A program made the position numbers and the translations under genes. The notes under the pieces were generated by a model, which ran no database searches, was not told the origin of the DNA, and saw nothing but the letters and a program-made list of their open reading frames with translations. This document shows positions 33,487-45,200 of a stretch of DNA of 64,000 nt, in pieces. The DNA is taken from the NCBI GenBank assembly GCA_963749605.1, contig CAVVNN010000003.1, positions 124,001-188,000 of the forward strand. Reading direction: 5' to 3'. The DNA is from CAVVNN01 sp963749605 (GTDB lineage Bacteria; Actinomycetota; Thermoleophilia; Solirubrobacterales; 70-9). Each line of letters opens with the position of its first letter. The stretch's first letter is position 1.

Positions 33487-34214
33487 TGACCAAGGGTAGA
33501 CGCCGATCAACGCTCCTGCTACCGGCGATGGTCGTGATAGTGACGAGCTGCTGTATGCCATTGCTTGCTGCCTCGAAGAGCAATGCGGCGACCACTGAAA
33601 AGCTGTCTCGCATCATAATGGACAAAACTCGCGAAAGCCAGTTCTTGAACTATGACTTTACAGAAGAAAATCATTCAAGACAAAAGGTGGACTGGGGAGT
33701 CGATCTGATTTTCTCGAATCATTCAACGGTAAATACTGACAAAGCCATTCTTCATCGCTATCTTCCACACGGAAGCAAGGCAAAACAGCATGCCTACATG
33801 GATGACGGTACCGGATGGGAATGGGATCAGGACGGTGGCGTCAAGCAGCATACGCTGGAACCATTTGGCAATGCGGTACATATAAGAATTTACGGGCCTC
33901 CTAAGTCGCGTGAACGGGAAGAGCACCTTTTCGCTCGCACGTGGGGATTCTACAATTTTGGTACAGCGCACATCGATCACGAAGAGGGTAACTTTTTAGG
34001 CAACGAATGGTCCGGCTATAGTGAGCACGCCGAGACCATTGCCGCCAAAATATGGCAGCACGAAGTTGGTGCAGCGTATGTCGGATACAATGTTAAAGGT
34101 ATGGGTAATGCCCAGCATAGTGAAGGCAAAACTGGTCATATTTGGGATAACGATGGCTTTGCAACCGTGTTAATCGTGCCAGAAGAGCAGAGGGAATCAA
34201 CCATTGCTCAATGA
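33486..34214 (+). CDS. Secreted protein of unknown function
   Basis: 242 residues with a signal peptide (STLLLPAMVVIVTSCCMPLL; the CC pair is also compatible with a lipobox-like site). The mature part is rich in His, Trp, Tyr and Asn: VDWGVDLIFSNHST, DDGTGWEWDQDGG, GNAVHIRIYG, WGFYNFGTAHIDHEEGNF and HSEGKTGHIWDNDG. This looks like a compact secreted globular domain, possibly an enzyme, but I cannot assign a family. The ATG overlaps the previous stop. Codon use is clearly more AT-rich than that of neighbouring genes, which points to recent acquisition. Confidence 0.65.
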   Translation: MTKGRRRSTLLLPAMVVIVTSCCMPLLAASKSNAATTEKLSRIIMDKTRESQFLNYDFTEENHSRQKVDWGVDLIFSNHSTVNTDKAILHRYLPHGSKAKQHAYMDDGTGWEWDQDGGVKQHTLEPFGNAVHIRIYGPPKSREREEHLFARTWGFYNFGTAHIDHEEGNFLGNEWSGYSEHAETIAAKIWQHEVGAAYVGYNVKGMGNAQHSEGKTGHIWDNDGFATVLIVPEEQRESTIAQ

Positions 34215-34263
34215 GCGAGGGCGGACACGTGGCTGATGACCGCTCTGCGGTCAAGTAGGTGCA

Positions 34264-35331
<1,068 letters not shown>

Positions 35332-35380
35332 TAGGAGAAGGACTCGCTAGGGCGATTTAAGGCGGTAGAATAGAGACCGG

Positions 35381-35834
35381 ATGTGGCCTGAGTCCCTGAT
35401 GACGACGCGAATGCGACTGATCGTGACCCTGGGCTTTGGGTTGCTCTATGGCGTCGGCATTCTCGCTCGCTTGTTTGTTGACGATCACGGCGGCGACGCT
35501 GGGATCGCTGTCGTGATCGGCTTCCTGTTGCTGTTGGTCGGCATCGGCGTCGTGGTTCGCCGTTGGTTTTGTCGTCCTCGTCGTTCTCGGTCCGCTGATC
35601 GGACTCGCGATCCTCGAAGTCACCGGCTTCGAAGGCAACGGTGAGGAGTGGTCGGACAAGCCCCTGCTCTCACCTCCGGGAATCGCAGGCCTGGTCTGGG
35701 CGGCAGTGCTGCTCCTGCTGGGCGTCTGGCTGGGGAACGCGGGAGATGGCTTCTGCGGGCTCATAGGAGGAAGCAGGCGCGAAAGGGGCGGCCGGTTGTG
35801 TCTCCGATCACGCATTATCCGGAGTTCCGGATAA
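35381..35834 (+). pseudogene. Small four-helix membrane protein with a frameshift
   Basis: From ATG 35381 (or ATG 35399) the frame gives two helices (LIVTLGFGLLYGVGILARLF and AVVIGFLLLLVGIGVVV). One extra T near 35563 pushes the rest into the next frame, where it continues as convincing membrane protein: FVVLVVLGPLIGLAILEV, then GLVWAAVLLLLGVWLGNAG, ending at TAA 35834. Restored, it would be about 145 residues with four helices. A genuine pseudogene and a one-base sequence error are both possible. Function unknown. Confidence 0.55.
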
Positions 35835-35847
35835 CCGATGGCCGCCG

Positions 35848-36288
35848 TCAGCCGACGCGGTGGCGAGCCCGCATCAGATCGCCGCGGACGTCCTCGCGCG
35901 CCCTCACCAGGTCGCGCATCGCCTCTTCGCCTGGCGTCGGCACCCGCACCGCGTGCAGGCCGCCGATCATCAGCAGGCGCACCAGCCGCTCGGCGTCGCG
36001 GCGGTCGGTCTTGACCCGATCCTGAGCAGGCCGCTCGATCTTGCCCGGGGCGGCCACCGTGCAGTCGATGCCCCTCGCTGCAAGTTCCCGCGCCAGCCCG
36101 AAGCCGGTCGGCCCGGCCTCATAGGCGACCCGCACCGGCGCCGGCAGTCCCGCGCAGAACCCCGCGACCTGCTCGGTGGCACCGCCCATCCTCCGCACCG
36201 CCAGCTCGCCCGACTCCGAGTCGGCGAGGGCCGCGACGACCTTCGCGGCGTGAACATCGAGACCCACCCACGTCCTAACCTGAGCCAT
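35848..36288 (-). pseudogene. IS110-type transposase fragment (N-terminal DEDD domain only)
   Basis: From ATG 36288 (TWVGLDVHAAKVVAALAD) to the stop at 35848 only 146 residues remain. These are the RuvC-like DEDD part of an IS110-family transposase: GLDVHA, YEAGPTGFGLARELAARG, and VKTDRRDAERLVRLL. Normal IS110 transposases are about 340-400 residues and carry a C-terminal transposase_20 domain with the catalytic serine, which is absent. The element is therefore inactive. Its 3' break lies a few bases from the stop of the frameshifted membrane gene, so insertion or deletion there may have damaged both. Confidence 0.8.
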
Positions 36289-36636
36289 GTCGGCACCCCC
36301 ATGATTGCGGTCCTCGCCGAGGCCATTCCTCGGCGACAAACCCGCGCATCTCATGCGCGGGTGCCGACCTTCACACCGGCGTCGGACTAACCCCGGCGCT
36401 CAGGTGGGCGGTCCATAGGGTCTAGCTAGCCGATGCCGACTCGGGCCACGCGGAACTGTCGAGCGAAGGCAGGCAGTGCTTTGTGCTCAGCTGAGCGGGA
36501 GTCGGCCCAAGATCTGAATTCAGAGTCCCGTCACGGGTCCAAACCGGGCGGGACTTCTTGGTTTGACGATGACTCAGGCTCGTGAATGCCTCGCGCCTTC
36601 GGCTCAACTCCAAACTCCTCTCACCGTACGTACTAA
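36289..36636. other. Gene-free region between IS110 fragment and conserved leader
   Basis: This holds the outer end of the IS110 remnant up to about 36430, then a stretch with no credible gene. A small inverted repeat around GTCCCG...CGGGAC is present near 36524-36576. I see no terminal inverted repeat, as expected for IS110. Confidence 0.4.
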
Positions 36637-36823
36637 ACGAATAACCGAGGCACCCCCGCCCGCTCCATTCGACATGCCCTGTTGTTTGTAAGCCCAGATA
36701 CAAGTCAGATCGGCGGAACGACCACCTCCGCGGCAGCGATTCATCGTCTGCCCACTCCGGAGGGAAGAAGGCCGAAAGCGTCTTCCCTGAGCCTCGATCG
36801 GCACAGACTCAAGGAGCAGGGAC
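36637..36823 (+). promoter_or_regulatory. Conserved ~190-base leader, copy 2
   Basis: Counterpart of 20451-20639. The hairpin GGCAG/CTGCC enclosing CGAT/ATCG (about 36732-36752) keeps its pairing although bases differ from copy 1. A second stem AGGGAAGA/TCTTCCCT follows near 36770-36788, then the shared CCTGAGCCTCGATCG and the AAGGAG site at 36811-36816. Conservation in a non-coding leader with paired changes suggests a structured RNA. Confidence 0.6.
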
Positions 36824-39100
36824 ATGTCCCGTCGATCGAACGGGCCGGTCAACCGACCGGTCGCAGCAGCCCTATGCCTGATGCTGGCGGCGCTCGCCGT
36901 CGCGCTCATCGCAACAGCCACCGCCCAGGCCTCCGTCTACAAGATGGTCGCCTGCGCCGCCAACAACGGCACCGCCCCCTACACGACCGCCACCAACACG
37001 ATCAGCGCCAGCCATCCGGCCGGCATCTTCGACTTCAACAACTGGTGCGGGGGAGCCGGCGGCGACCCGCCCGGTGAAGCCGCCTTCCTGCGCATCAACG
37101 AGCACGAAAGCGCCGGCAACGCCGGCCAGTGGGCCTACGGCTCGATGAACTTCGAAACGCCGGCCAACGTCCACTTCATGGCGACCGGCGGCTACACCCG
37201 CGAGCCCAATGCCTTCAACGAAGGCTGGCGGGCGCGCTTCTGGACCCCTGACGCAAACGTCGAGTTCCTGATGCAGGGAGCCGGCGCGCCGACGCCCACC
37301 TCCAACACCTTCGGCCCTCACCTCTGGCCCTTCGGCTACTACCTGGGCTACCGCCGCTTCACCTTCGAACTCCTCTGCGTGCGGCCCGCCGGCTGCGACC
37401 GCGCCAACTACAACTCCGTCGACGCCAACGGCTTCGTCTTCGTCCTCGCCGACGAGTCGAACTCCCAGGTCGGCTTCACGAACACCGGCTCGCCGCTGAT
37501 GCAGGGCCAGTGGGTCACGGGAAGCCAGAACGTCACCTTCAACGTCTCCGATCAGGGCTCCGGTCTGCGCTGGGAGCGGATGCGGGTCGACGGCGCCGAG
37601 CGCTGGGCCTGGGACCACGGACCGGAGTGCAACCTCACCTGGTCGCAGACCAACGGCGAGTGGGCGCGCTCCTACCAGCCCTGCCCGGTCGGCGGTCCCT
37701 GGGGGCGCTCGGTGCCGCTCGACACCGCGACGCTCTCCGACGGCGCCCACAGCCTGCAGGTCTGCGCACAGGACTACGGCCAGTACCAGGGCCTCAACGG
37801 CTCGGGCTCGGAATCCTGCGACGCGCGCACGATCCACGTCGACAACAGCGCCCCGGGCGCGCCCTCGGGGCTGCATGTCACGAGCGACAACCCGCAGCGT
37901 TATCTCGATCGCTTCGGAGCGCAGTTCTCGCTGCCCTCCGACCCCGGCTCTCCGATCGCAAAGCTCCACTACAACGTCGTAAACGCAGCCGGGGACGTGG
38001 TGGTGCCGGCCCAGACCGTCTCGGCCACCAACCCGACCGACATCGAGGGGATCGAAGGCCCCAAGCAGCCCGGCGACTATCGCCTCCGCGTCTGGCTCGA
38101 GGACAGCGTCGGCCTCGTCGGGCCGGCGTCCACCGCGCAGATCCCCCACGACACGACGCCGCCCGCGGCTCCGCAGGGGCTGCAGGTAGCCGCACCCGCG
38201 ACCTCTCGCGTGGCCGACGGATTCGACCTGCGCTGGCACAACATCGTCGACGCCGGCTCGCCGATCGACGCCGCCCGCTATCAGGTGCTGAGCGCCTCGG
38301 GAGCGGTGTTGGTCCCCACCCAAGACGTCGCCGGCGACGACGTCCAGGCGATCCAGGACCTGGACACGCCCGACGGCAGCGGCTCCTACACGCTGCGCTT
38401 GTGGCTCTCGGACGCCGAGGGCAACGTGGGGGCGCCGGTCACCGCGCCGCTCTCCTATGACTGCGTGCGCTCCGAAGTCCCCGGCGGCCTGCACTTAAGC
38501 GCCGGCTTCGGCGGCGCCGGCAGCGAAGTGGTGGGGGAGGGAGACGGCTCGACCCTCAGCGGCAACCTGCGCGCCATCGCCAAGGGCATCGCCGGCGCTC
38601 CGCTCTGCGTCTTCGCCAACGTCGTCACCGACCCCGGCCGCGAATTCCTCGGCATCGCCATCACCGACGCCGCCGGCAACTACAGCTTCGCGATCCCACC
38701 CGGCCCCTCGCGCAACCTCAGCGTCATCTACCGCCCCGACCAGCGCCAGCTGAGCGCCGAAGCAACGCTTCTGACCAGGGTCCACCCGACCTTCCAGATC
38801 GCCCGCAAGGTCGTCCACAACAAGCACCTCGCCCGCTTCTCCGGCCAGATCCCTGGCCCCCACAACGACCAGGTAGTCGTCGTCCTCCAAGTCAAGAGCG
38901 GCAGAGCCTGGCGGGCATTCCGCCGCTACCGCACCCGCGAAGGCGGCCGCTTCTCAGTCGGCTACCGGTTCACCCGCACCCTCTCACCCACCAGATATGT
39001 GATGAGGGCGCAGGTTCGCGAAACCACCGGCTACCCGTACCTGCAGGGCAACTCGCGGCAGCTGGCGTTGAGCGTGCTGCCGTCGCCGCCTCGCGGGTGA
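36824..39100 (+). CDS. Secreted Ig/FN3-like surface protein (intact paralogue)
   Basis: 758 residues, ATG 36824 with AAGGAG at ideal spacing. Signal peptide (CLMLAALAVALIATATAQAS); an N-terminal domain of ~190 residues with conserved Cys and TREPNAFNEGW; a beta-rich domain with VTFNVSDQGSGLRWERM; two FN3/Ig-like domains beginning APGAPSGLHV and TPPAAPQGLQV; a C-terminal carboxypeptidase-regulatory-like domain (ITDAAGNYSFAIPPGPSRN); and an end with ARFSGQIPGPHNDQVVVVLQ and a basic tail. It is the intact version of the frameshifted gene at 20640. The last ~210 residues are nearly identical between the two at DNA level, which suggests gene conversion. It is exported, without an obvious anchor. 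Role unknown; an adhesin or wall-associated protein is likely. Confidence 0.8.
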   Translation: MSRRSNGPVNRPVAAALCLMLAALAVALIATATAQASVYKMVACAANNGTAPYTTATNTISASHPAGIFDFNNWCGGAGGDPPGEAAFLRINEHESAGNAGQWAYGSMNFETPANVHFMATGGYTREPNAFNEGWRARFWTPDANVEFLMQGAGAPTPTSNTFGPHLWPFGYYLGYRRFTFELLCVRPAGCDRANYNSVDANGFVFVLADESNSQVGFTNTGSPLMQGQWVTGSQNVTFNVSDQGSGLRWERMRVDGAERWAWDHGPECNLTWSQTNGEWARSYQPCPVGGPWGRSVPLDTATLSDGAHSLQVCAQDYGQYQGLNGSGSESCDARTIHVDNSAPGAPSGLHVTSDNPQRYLDRFGAQFSLPSDPGSPIAKLHYNVVNAAGDVVVPAQTVSATNPTDIEGIEGPKQPGDYRLRVWLEDSVGLVGPASTAQIPHDTTPPAAPQGLQVAAPATSRVADGFDLRWHNIVDAGSPIDAARYQVLSASGAVLVPTQDVAGDDVQAIQDLDTPDGSGSYTLRLWLSDAEGNVGAPVTAPLSYDCVRSEVPGGLHLSAGFGGAGSEVVGEGDGSTLSGNLRAIAKGIAGAPLCVFANVVTDPGREFLGIAITDAAGNYSFAIPPGPSRNLSVIYRPDQRQLSAEATLLTRVHPTFQIARKVVHNKHLARFSGQIPGPHNDQVVVVLQVKSGRAWRAFRRYRTREGGRFSVGYRFTRTLSPTRYVMRAQVRETTGYPYLQGNSRQLALSVLPSPPRG

Positions 39101-39293
39101 GGGCGCATCGCATGGCCAGGTGACCGCCCCGCATCTGAACGATGGCCGCGTCGCTTTCGACCGCGCAAACCTCAAACCTTGGTTGACGCGCTGGCATCTT
39201 CTACAGCGGTGTGATATGAGAGCAACGGCAGATACTTAGGGCTACCTAATTCTGAGGTTCTGGTAGTTCTCGTCCCAAAGAGCGGAGGCGTCC

Positions 39294-42200
39294 ATGGGTT
39301 TCTGGCGGCGAGGGAAAGGCGCAGGTCGCGCCAAGTGGATCACGGTATTCGCGTTGTTGCTGCTCGCCTGCATTTCCGCTCCGGTCCTTGCGGCTTCGAC
39401 TTCGAAGTCCGGCCACGGCGGGTCGTACTTACGCGTCAATGGACATCTCATCGGGGTCTCTGACGCCATAGCCCTCACCGAAGATCCCGCCGGTGCAGAA
39501 CCGCAAAGCGCAGAACCTCAATCAGAACCACAGATAGAGCCCGACGAAGCTGAACCCAGTGCAGAACCCGAAGAAGCACCCTCCCCACCCACCTCGCCGG
39601 TGCCGACGGACCCGATGCTCGAACCCATCGAGGACGGACCACTGCACGCACCGAGCGCCGAGGAAGTCCAGCAAGGCATCGAAGCGGACGAACGCGCTCA
39701 GGCAACCAAGGAACGCTGGTTGGAGAGCGAAGAAGCGGTCCGCCAGCGCGAAGAATCGCTTCACGCCTTCACCGATATCTCAGCGACCGAGGCAGAAGGC
39801 CTGCTTCCACTGTTCTTCTCAGAACAGCTTGCGGCGCTGAACGGCGATCCAGCTCGCCTGCTTACCAACCTAGAGGTGGTCAAGCCGCTCGGCACCAACG
39901 CGGCGCTGATCTCTGAAGGGAAGGGCGAATTTTCGCTGCTTGAATCCTCGATCCCAATCGAGAGCGAAGTCGGCCAGGATTCCAAGCAGCCGCTGGATCT
40001 CGACCTTGAGCGCTTCGGCGACAGCTTCATCCCGAAGAACCCGCTGGCGGACATAAGCCTGCCCGACTCCGCCCTCGGTTCGGTTCGCCTCGCCAGCGGC
40101 GTCCAGATTGGCCTGCCTGCGGGCACCGACAGCGATGCCCAGCCGGTTGAAGACGTTGGTCTTCTCTACCCCGAATCAGAAAAGGACACCGACACGGTGG
40201 TGGCGCCGGTTGCGGCCGGCGTAGAGGTCTTTCAGCAGCTGCGCTCGCCGCAGAGCCCGGAGACGATTCGCTTCGATGTGGGCCTGCCCGCCGAAGCGCG
40301 CCTGGCTCTGACCGAAGGCGGGGGTGCCGCGGTTCTCTCCGCTTCGGGGGAAGGCCTCGTCTCGATCCCGCCCCCGTGGGCGGTGGATGCCCAGGGCAGC
40401 GCGGTGCCCGTAAAGATGAGCATCGAAGGCCATTCCCTGCTTCTCGCTGTCTCCCATCGCTCACGCGACCTTGCCTACCCGATTCTCGTCGACCCGCCGT
40501 TCATAGAAGAGACAGCCCCTCTCGGCAACTGGGGCCCCGCGTGGAACGACCAATACAACCTCTGGAACAGCCCCAAGCTCATTGCCCAGGCCAAAGGCGG
40601 CTCCTACTCCTATGCGGCCAACAGCTTCGGGCATTGGGTCTGGACCACCCACGGGGGCACGACCTACATCGCCCAGGCCACCTTCAGCCCGACCACCTTC
40701 ACGCTGCCCGAAAACTGCGCCACCGAACAGCCGACCAACCAGCCCCACGGCTACGCCGGCCTCTACAACCCCTCCACAGGAGGCTACAGTGGCCTCGGCC
40801 TCTGGTACGGCGGCAGCAGCTACGGTGGGTACTCGACTCTGGAAGATGCCGGTGGCCCCGGCGTGCGCCAGGCGATAGTCGGAATCGGCGCCGGAACCTC
40901 ATCGGTCAAACACAAATGCGCGATCACCTTCGAAGTCAGCGGCGTTACGGTCCGCCAGAAGGATCCCGAGGCCCCGACGTTCAACTCAGTCGAATACTCA
41001 GGCGCTTGGACCTCCGGCGAAAGCAACGTCGCCGTCGGCACCACCGTCTCGGATCCGGGCCTCGGGGTGCAGCAAATCGATATCCATCCCGAAGGCGCAA
41101 GCGAAGCGCCCGGCGAATTTCACGACAACGTGGGCTGCGCCGGCAGCTACTCCAGCCAGTGCCCCTCCAGCCACTATCACCAGTTCGTGATCAATCCCGT
41201 CCAGTTTCAGGCGGGAGAAACGACTACCAAACTGACAGCCAGGGACGCATTGGGCGGGTCTGGGCACGAATCGACCTACACGCTCCCGACCCGTGTCGAC
41301 CGCACCGCCCCCGTCGTCGACCTGCAGGGCCAGCTGGCGACGATTACCAAGGAGGAAGGCAAAGAAGAAAAATCGCAAGACGAAGTCGGAGACAAGGACG
41401 AGCTGCGCTTCCCCGTTTACAACCTCGAAATCAAAGCCACCGACAAAGGCCCCAATGGCAATCCCGCAACCGAACCAAGCGAAAGGCGCTCGGGCGTCAA
41501 GAACATAAAGCTCTATCTCGACGAAAAAGAACTGGAAGTCCCCTGGACCGCGCAGGGGTGCTCGGGCCCGTACTACAGCTGCGCGATGGAAAAGACCTAT
41601 CCGCTGCAGTTGGCGGGCCTCGAATCGGGCGAACACAAACTGAAAGTGGTGGTCGAAGACCAGGTGGGCCACCCACAGAAACGCGAAATCCACTTCAAAT
41701 ACATTCCCGCGACCGGGATGAAGGACGAATACGTGATGCAGTACTTCCCGCTTCCCGACGGCTCCGGGAACGAAGCAGAAGAAGAACATCCGCGCCGCCC
41801 CGAACTGGCGGTCAACGTGATGAGCGGCAACCTCGTCTACCGCCAGAAGGACGTCGACGTCGAAGGCCCATCGGTCGACCTCGAAGTCGAACGCTTCTAC
41901 AACTCCCAGCTGCCCGAATCCGAGAACACCCAGTGGGGGGACGGCTGGACCCTCGCCCAGACCCCGAAGCTCGAACCCGAAGAAGAAGAATCGGGCCCTC
42001 CGAATAAGGCGACGATGGTGCGCACCTCAGGCCTCGTTCAGACCGAAGTCGGCCTGCCGACCGAATCAGAAGAACCTCGCTTTGACAGCAAGCTACGGGC
42101 GCTGGTGACGAAGGAACCGGACGGCGGCTATGCGGTCGAAGACCAGAGCGGGGAAACCGATGGGACCCTCGCTTTCAACGCCGAAGGCCAGGTGGAAGAA

Positions 42201-45200
42201 CTGCAGACGCCCGGTGCGGCGAGCGTCGAATACTCCTACGAAGGCGAAAACCTCTCCGAAATCGCCGTCCTCGATCCCGCGACGGCCGGTCATTTGCCCG
42301 ATGAATTCCCCCATTTCGTCGAACCCGAACGGACTCCCACCTACCTCTCCTCATTCGGCAAAGAAGGCTCCGGCAACGGCCAGTTCAACACCCTCACCGA
42401 CGTCACGATCGACCCCACCGACGCCAGCCTCTGGGTCGCCGACGACAGCAACGACCGCATCCAGCACTTCAGCTCCGCCGGCGAATACCTCGGCCAGTTC
42501 AAATCCTGCTATGACCCGGGCTCGGTCGCGGTCAACTCCGCAGGCGCCGTCTACGTCGCCTGCTCGAGCGCCCAGAAGATCGAAAAGTTCAACGCCAAAG
42601 GCGAAAGTCTGAAAACGCTGGCCACCTACGGCTCGGGCGAAGGCCAGGTTCACTTCCCGCTCGACCTCAGCTTCGACTCCGAAGGCAACCTCTGGGTCGC
42701 CGACACCGAAAACGACCGGGTGCAGGAGTTCAGCTCCGAAGACAAATTCACAAAGTCGGTCTCCACCGGCTCTTGGAGCCGCCCCTGGGGCGTCAGCGTC
42801 GCCCCTGGCGGCGAGATCTGGGTCGCCGAACCGGGCTCCCATCGGATCTCGGTCTTCAACCAGAAAGGCGAAGTCCTGCACCGCTACGGCTCCCAGGGAG
42901 CGGGGGAGGGTCAGTTCGCCCATCCCTCCGACATCGAAGTCGACCCCAACGGTTACGTCTGGGTGACAGACGCCGGCAACGGCCGCGTCGAGCTCTTCAA
43001 CGAAGAAGGCAACTTCCTCGGCGAATTCGGCGAGAAAGGCAGCGGCGACGGGCAGTTCAACACCCAGTGGTGGCTGCGCCTCGCGGTGGGCGAGAACGGC
43101 GACGTCTGGGTCTCTGATGACGCCAACCACCGGGTGGAGAGGTGGCGGGTGGCGAAGGTCGCGACCACCTACCTCTCCTCATTCGGCAAAGAAGGCTCCG
43201 GCAACGGCCAGTTCAACGTCCTCACCGACGTCGCGATCGACCCCACCGACGCCAGCCTCTGGGTCGCCGACGACGGCAACGACCGCATCCAGCACTTCAG
43301 CTCCTCCGGCGAATACCTCGGCCAGTTCAAATCCTGCTATGACCCGGGCTCGGTCGCGGTCAACTCCGCAGGCGCCGTCTACGTCGCCTGCTCGAGCGCC
43401 CAGAAGATCGAAAAGTTCAACGCCAAAGGCGAAAGTCTGAAAACGCTGGCCACCTACGGCTCGGGCGAAGGCCAGGTTCACTTCCCGCTCGACCTCAGCT
43501 TCGACTCCGAAGGCAACCTCTGGGTCGCCGACACCGAAAACGACCGGGTGCAGGAGTTCAGCTCCGAAGACAAATTCACAAAGTCGGTCTCCACCGGCTC
43601 TTGGAGCCGCCCCTGGGGCGTCAGCGTCGCCCCTGGCGGCGAGATCTGGGTCGCCGAACCGGGCTCCCATCGGATCTCGGTCTTCAACCAGAAAGGCGAA
43701 GTCCTGCACCGCTACGGCTCCCAGGGAGCGGGGGAGGGTCAGTTCGCCCATCCCTCCGACATCGAAGTCGACCCCAACGGTTACGTCTGGGTGACAGACG
43801 CCGGCAACGGCCGCGTCGAGCTCTTCAACGAAGAAGGCAACTTCCTCGGCGAATTCGGCGAGAAAGGCAGCGGCGACGGGCAGTTCAACACCCAGTGGTG
43901 GCTGCGCCTCGCGGTGGGCGAGAACGGCGACGTCTGGGTCTCTGATGACGCCAACCACCGGGTGGAGAGGTGGCGGGTGGCGGCGACGCCGAAGGAAGCG
44001 GAAGCTCAGTTGGCTCTTGAAGCCGACGCGACTGTTGAAGTCAATACCACCTCCGGTTTGGTGAGCAGCGTCGAAGGCGAAGAGGCAGGAACGACAAGCT
44101 ACAGCCACGAAGGCGATCTACTAACTGCAGTCGAAGGGGCCGAAAGCGAAGCCTCCTATGAATACGACGAAGAATTCGATAGCGACAAACGCCTGACCAA
44201 AGTCACGCTACCCAACGGCACTTACGGCGAAGTCGCCTACGAATCTCTGGGCCGAGTCGAATCGGTGAAGATCTTTGACGCCACCGAAGAAGCACCCGCC
44301 GCGAAGACCACCTACTTCGAATACAAAGACGAACCAACCCGTCGCACGACGGTCAGGCGCCCCAAAGAGCTGCCGATCATCTACGACATCGCCGACGACG
44401 GCTCGGTCTTCGAATGGCAGAGCGAAAAAGCACCGCCCCTCCTCGTGCTCAGCGGCAGCCTCTATGGCGCAGCGGAAACGCCAAACTCGATAGAAGGGGG
44501 CGACTACGAGCTGGTCATCGAAGCCTCGTCTCCCGCCGCCGACATCGCCTCGATCAACGTGATCGCCAACGGCAACCAGCTCGTCGACGAAAAGACCTGC
44601 GAAGCGCCCTGCCCCGAAGAAGAAGACCGCTGGGTGACGAACACCGGCAACTGGACGCCGGGAATCCTCTACCTCGAAGTGATCGTCACCGATTCCACGG
44701 ACGAAGTGAGCAGCGAGCGCTTCTGGGTCAACATCCCCTACACCCCTCCGCCGTCCGAAGAAGAAGTAGCGGCGCCGACCTTCGAAGACATCCTCCACTT
44801 CCGCGAAGAATTCGGACTCGACCTGGACCTCGAAGGGAACGAGCGAAAGCTCGACAACCGGATCTTCGACCTGATCTGGGCCTGGCATCACCCGGGTACC
44901 GAAGAGGGCGAAGTGGCGCGGGCGACGGCTGACAAGTGGGGCGTGCCGCTACGGGCTGTGGACGCGGCTGAGCTGGAATACCGGGAATGGTTCTACAACC
45001 TCGACGCGGAACGAATCGACCAGTGGGTCGAAGAAACTAAACCGAGCAGCTTTGCCGGCTACTACATAGACCACAAAGCAGGCGGCATCATGCATGTCGG
45101 TTTTACCGAAAACCAAGCGGCGCAACTCGACAACCTGAAGACCGCCCTTCCACTGGTAGCGGGGGAGAGGCTCCAGGTCTACCCGACGACCCCAACCGTC

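Noticed and set aside
36872..38494. 540-codon minus-strand open frame
   Set aside because: Antisense of the intact secreted gene with AAGGAG and signal peptide; repetitive VGDV/GG composition.
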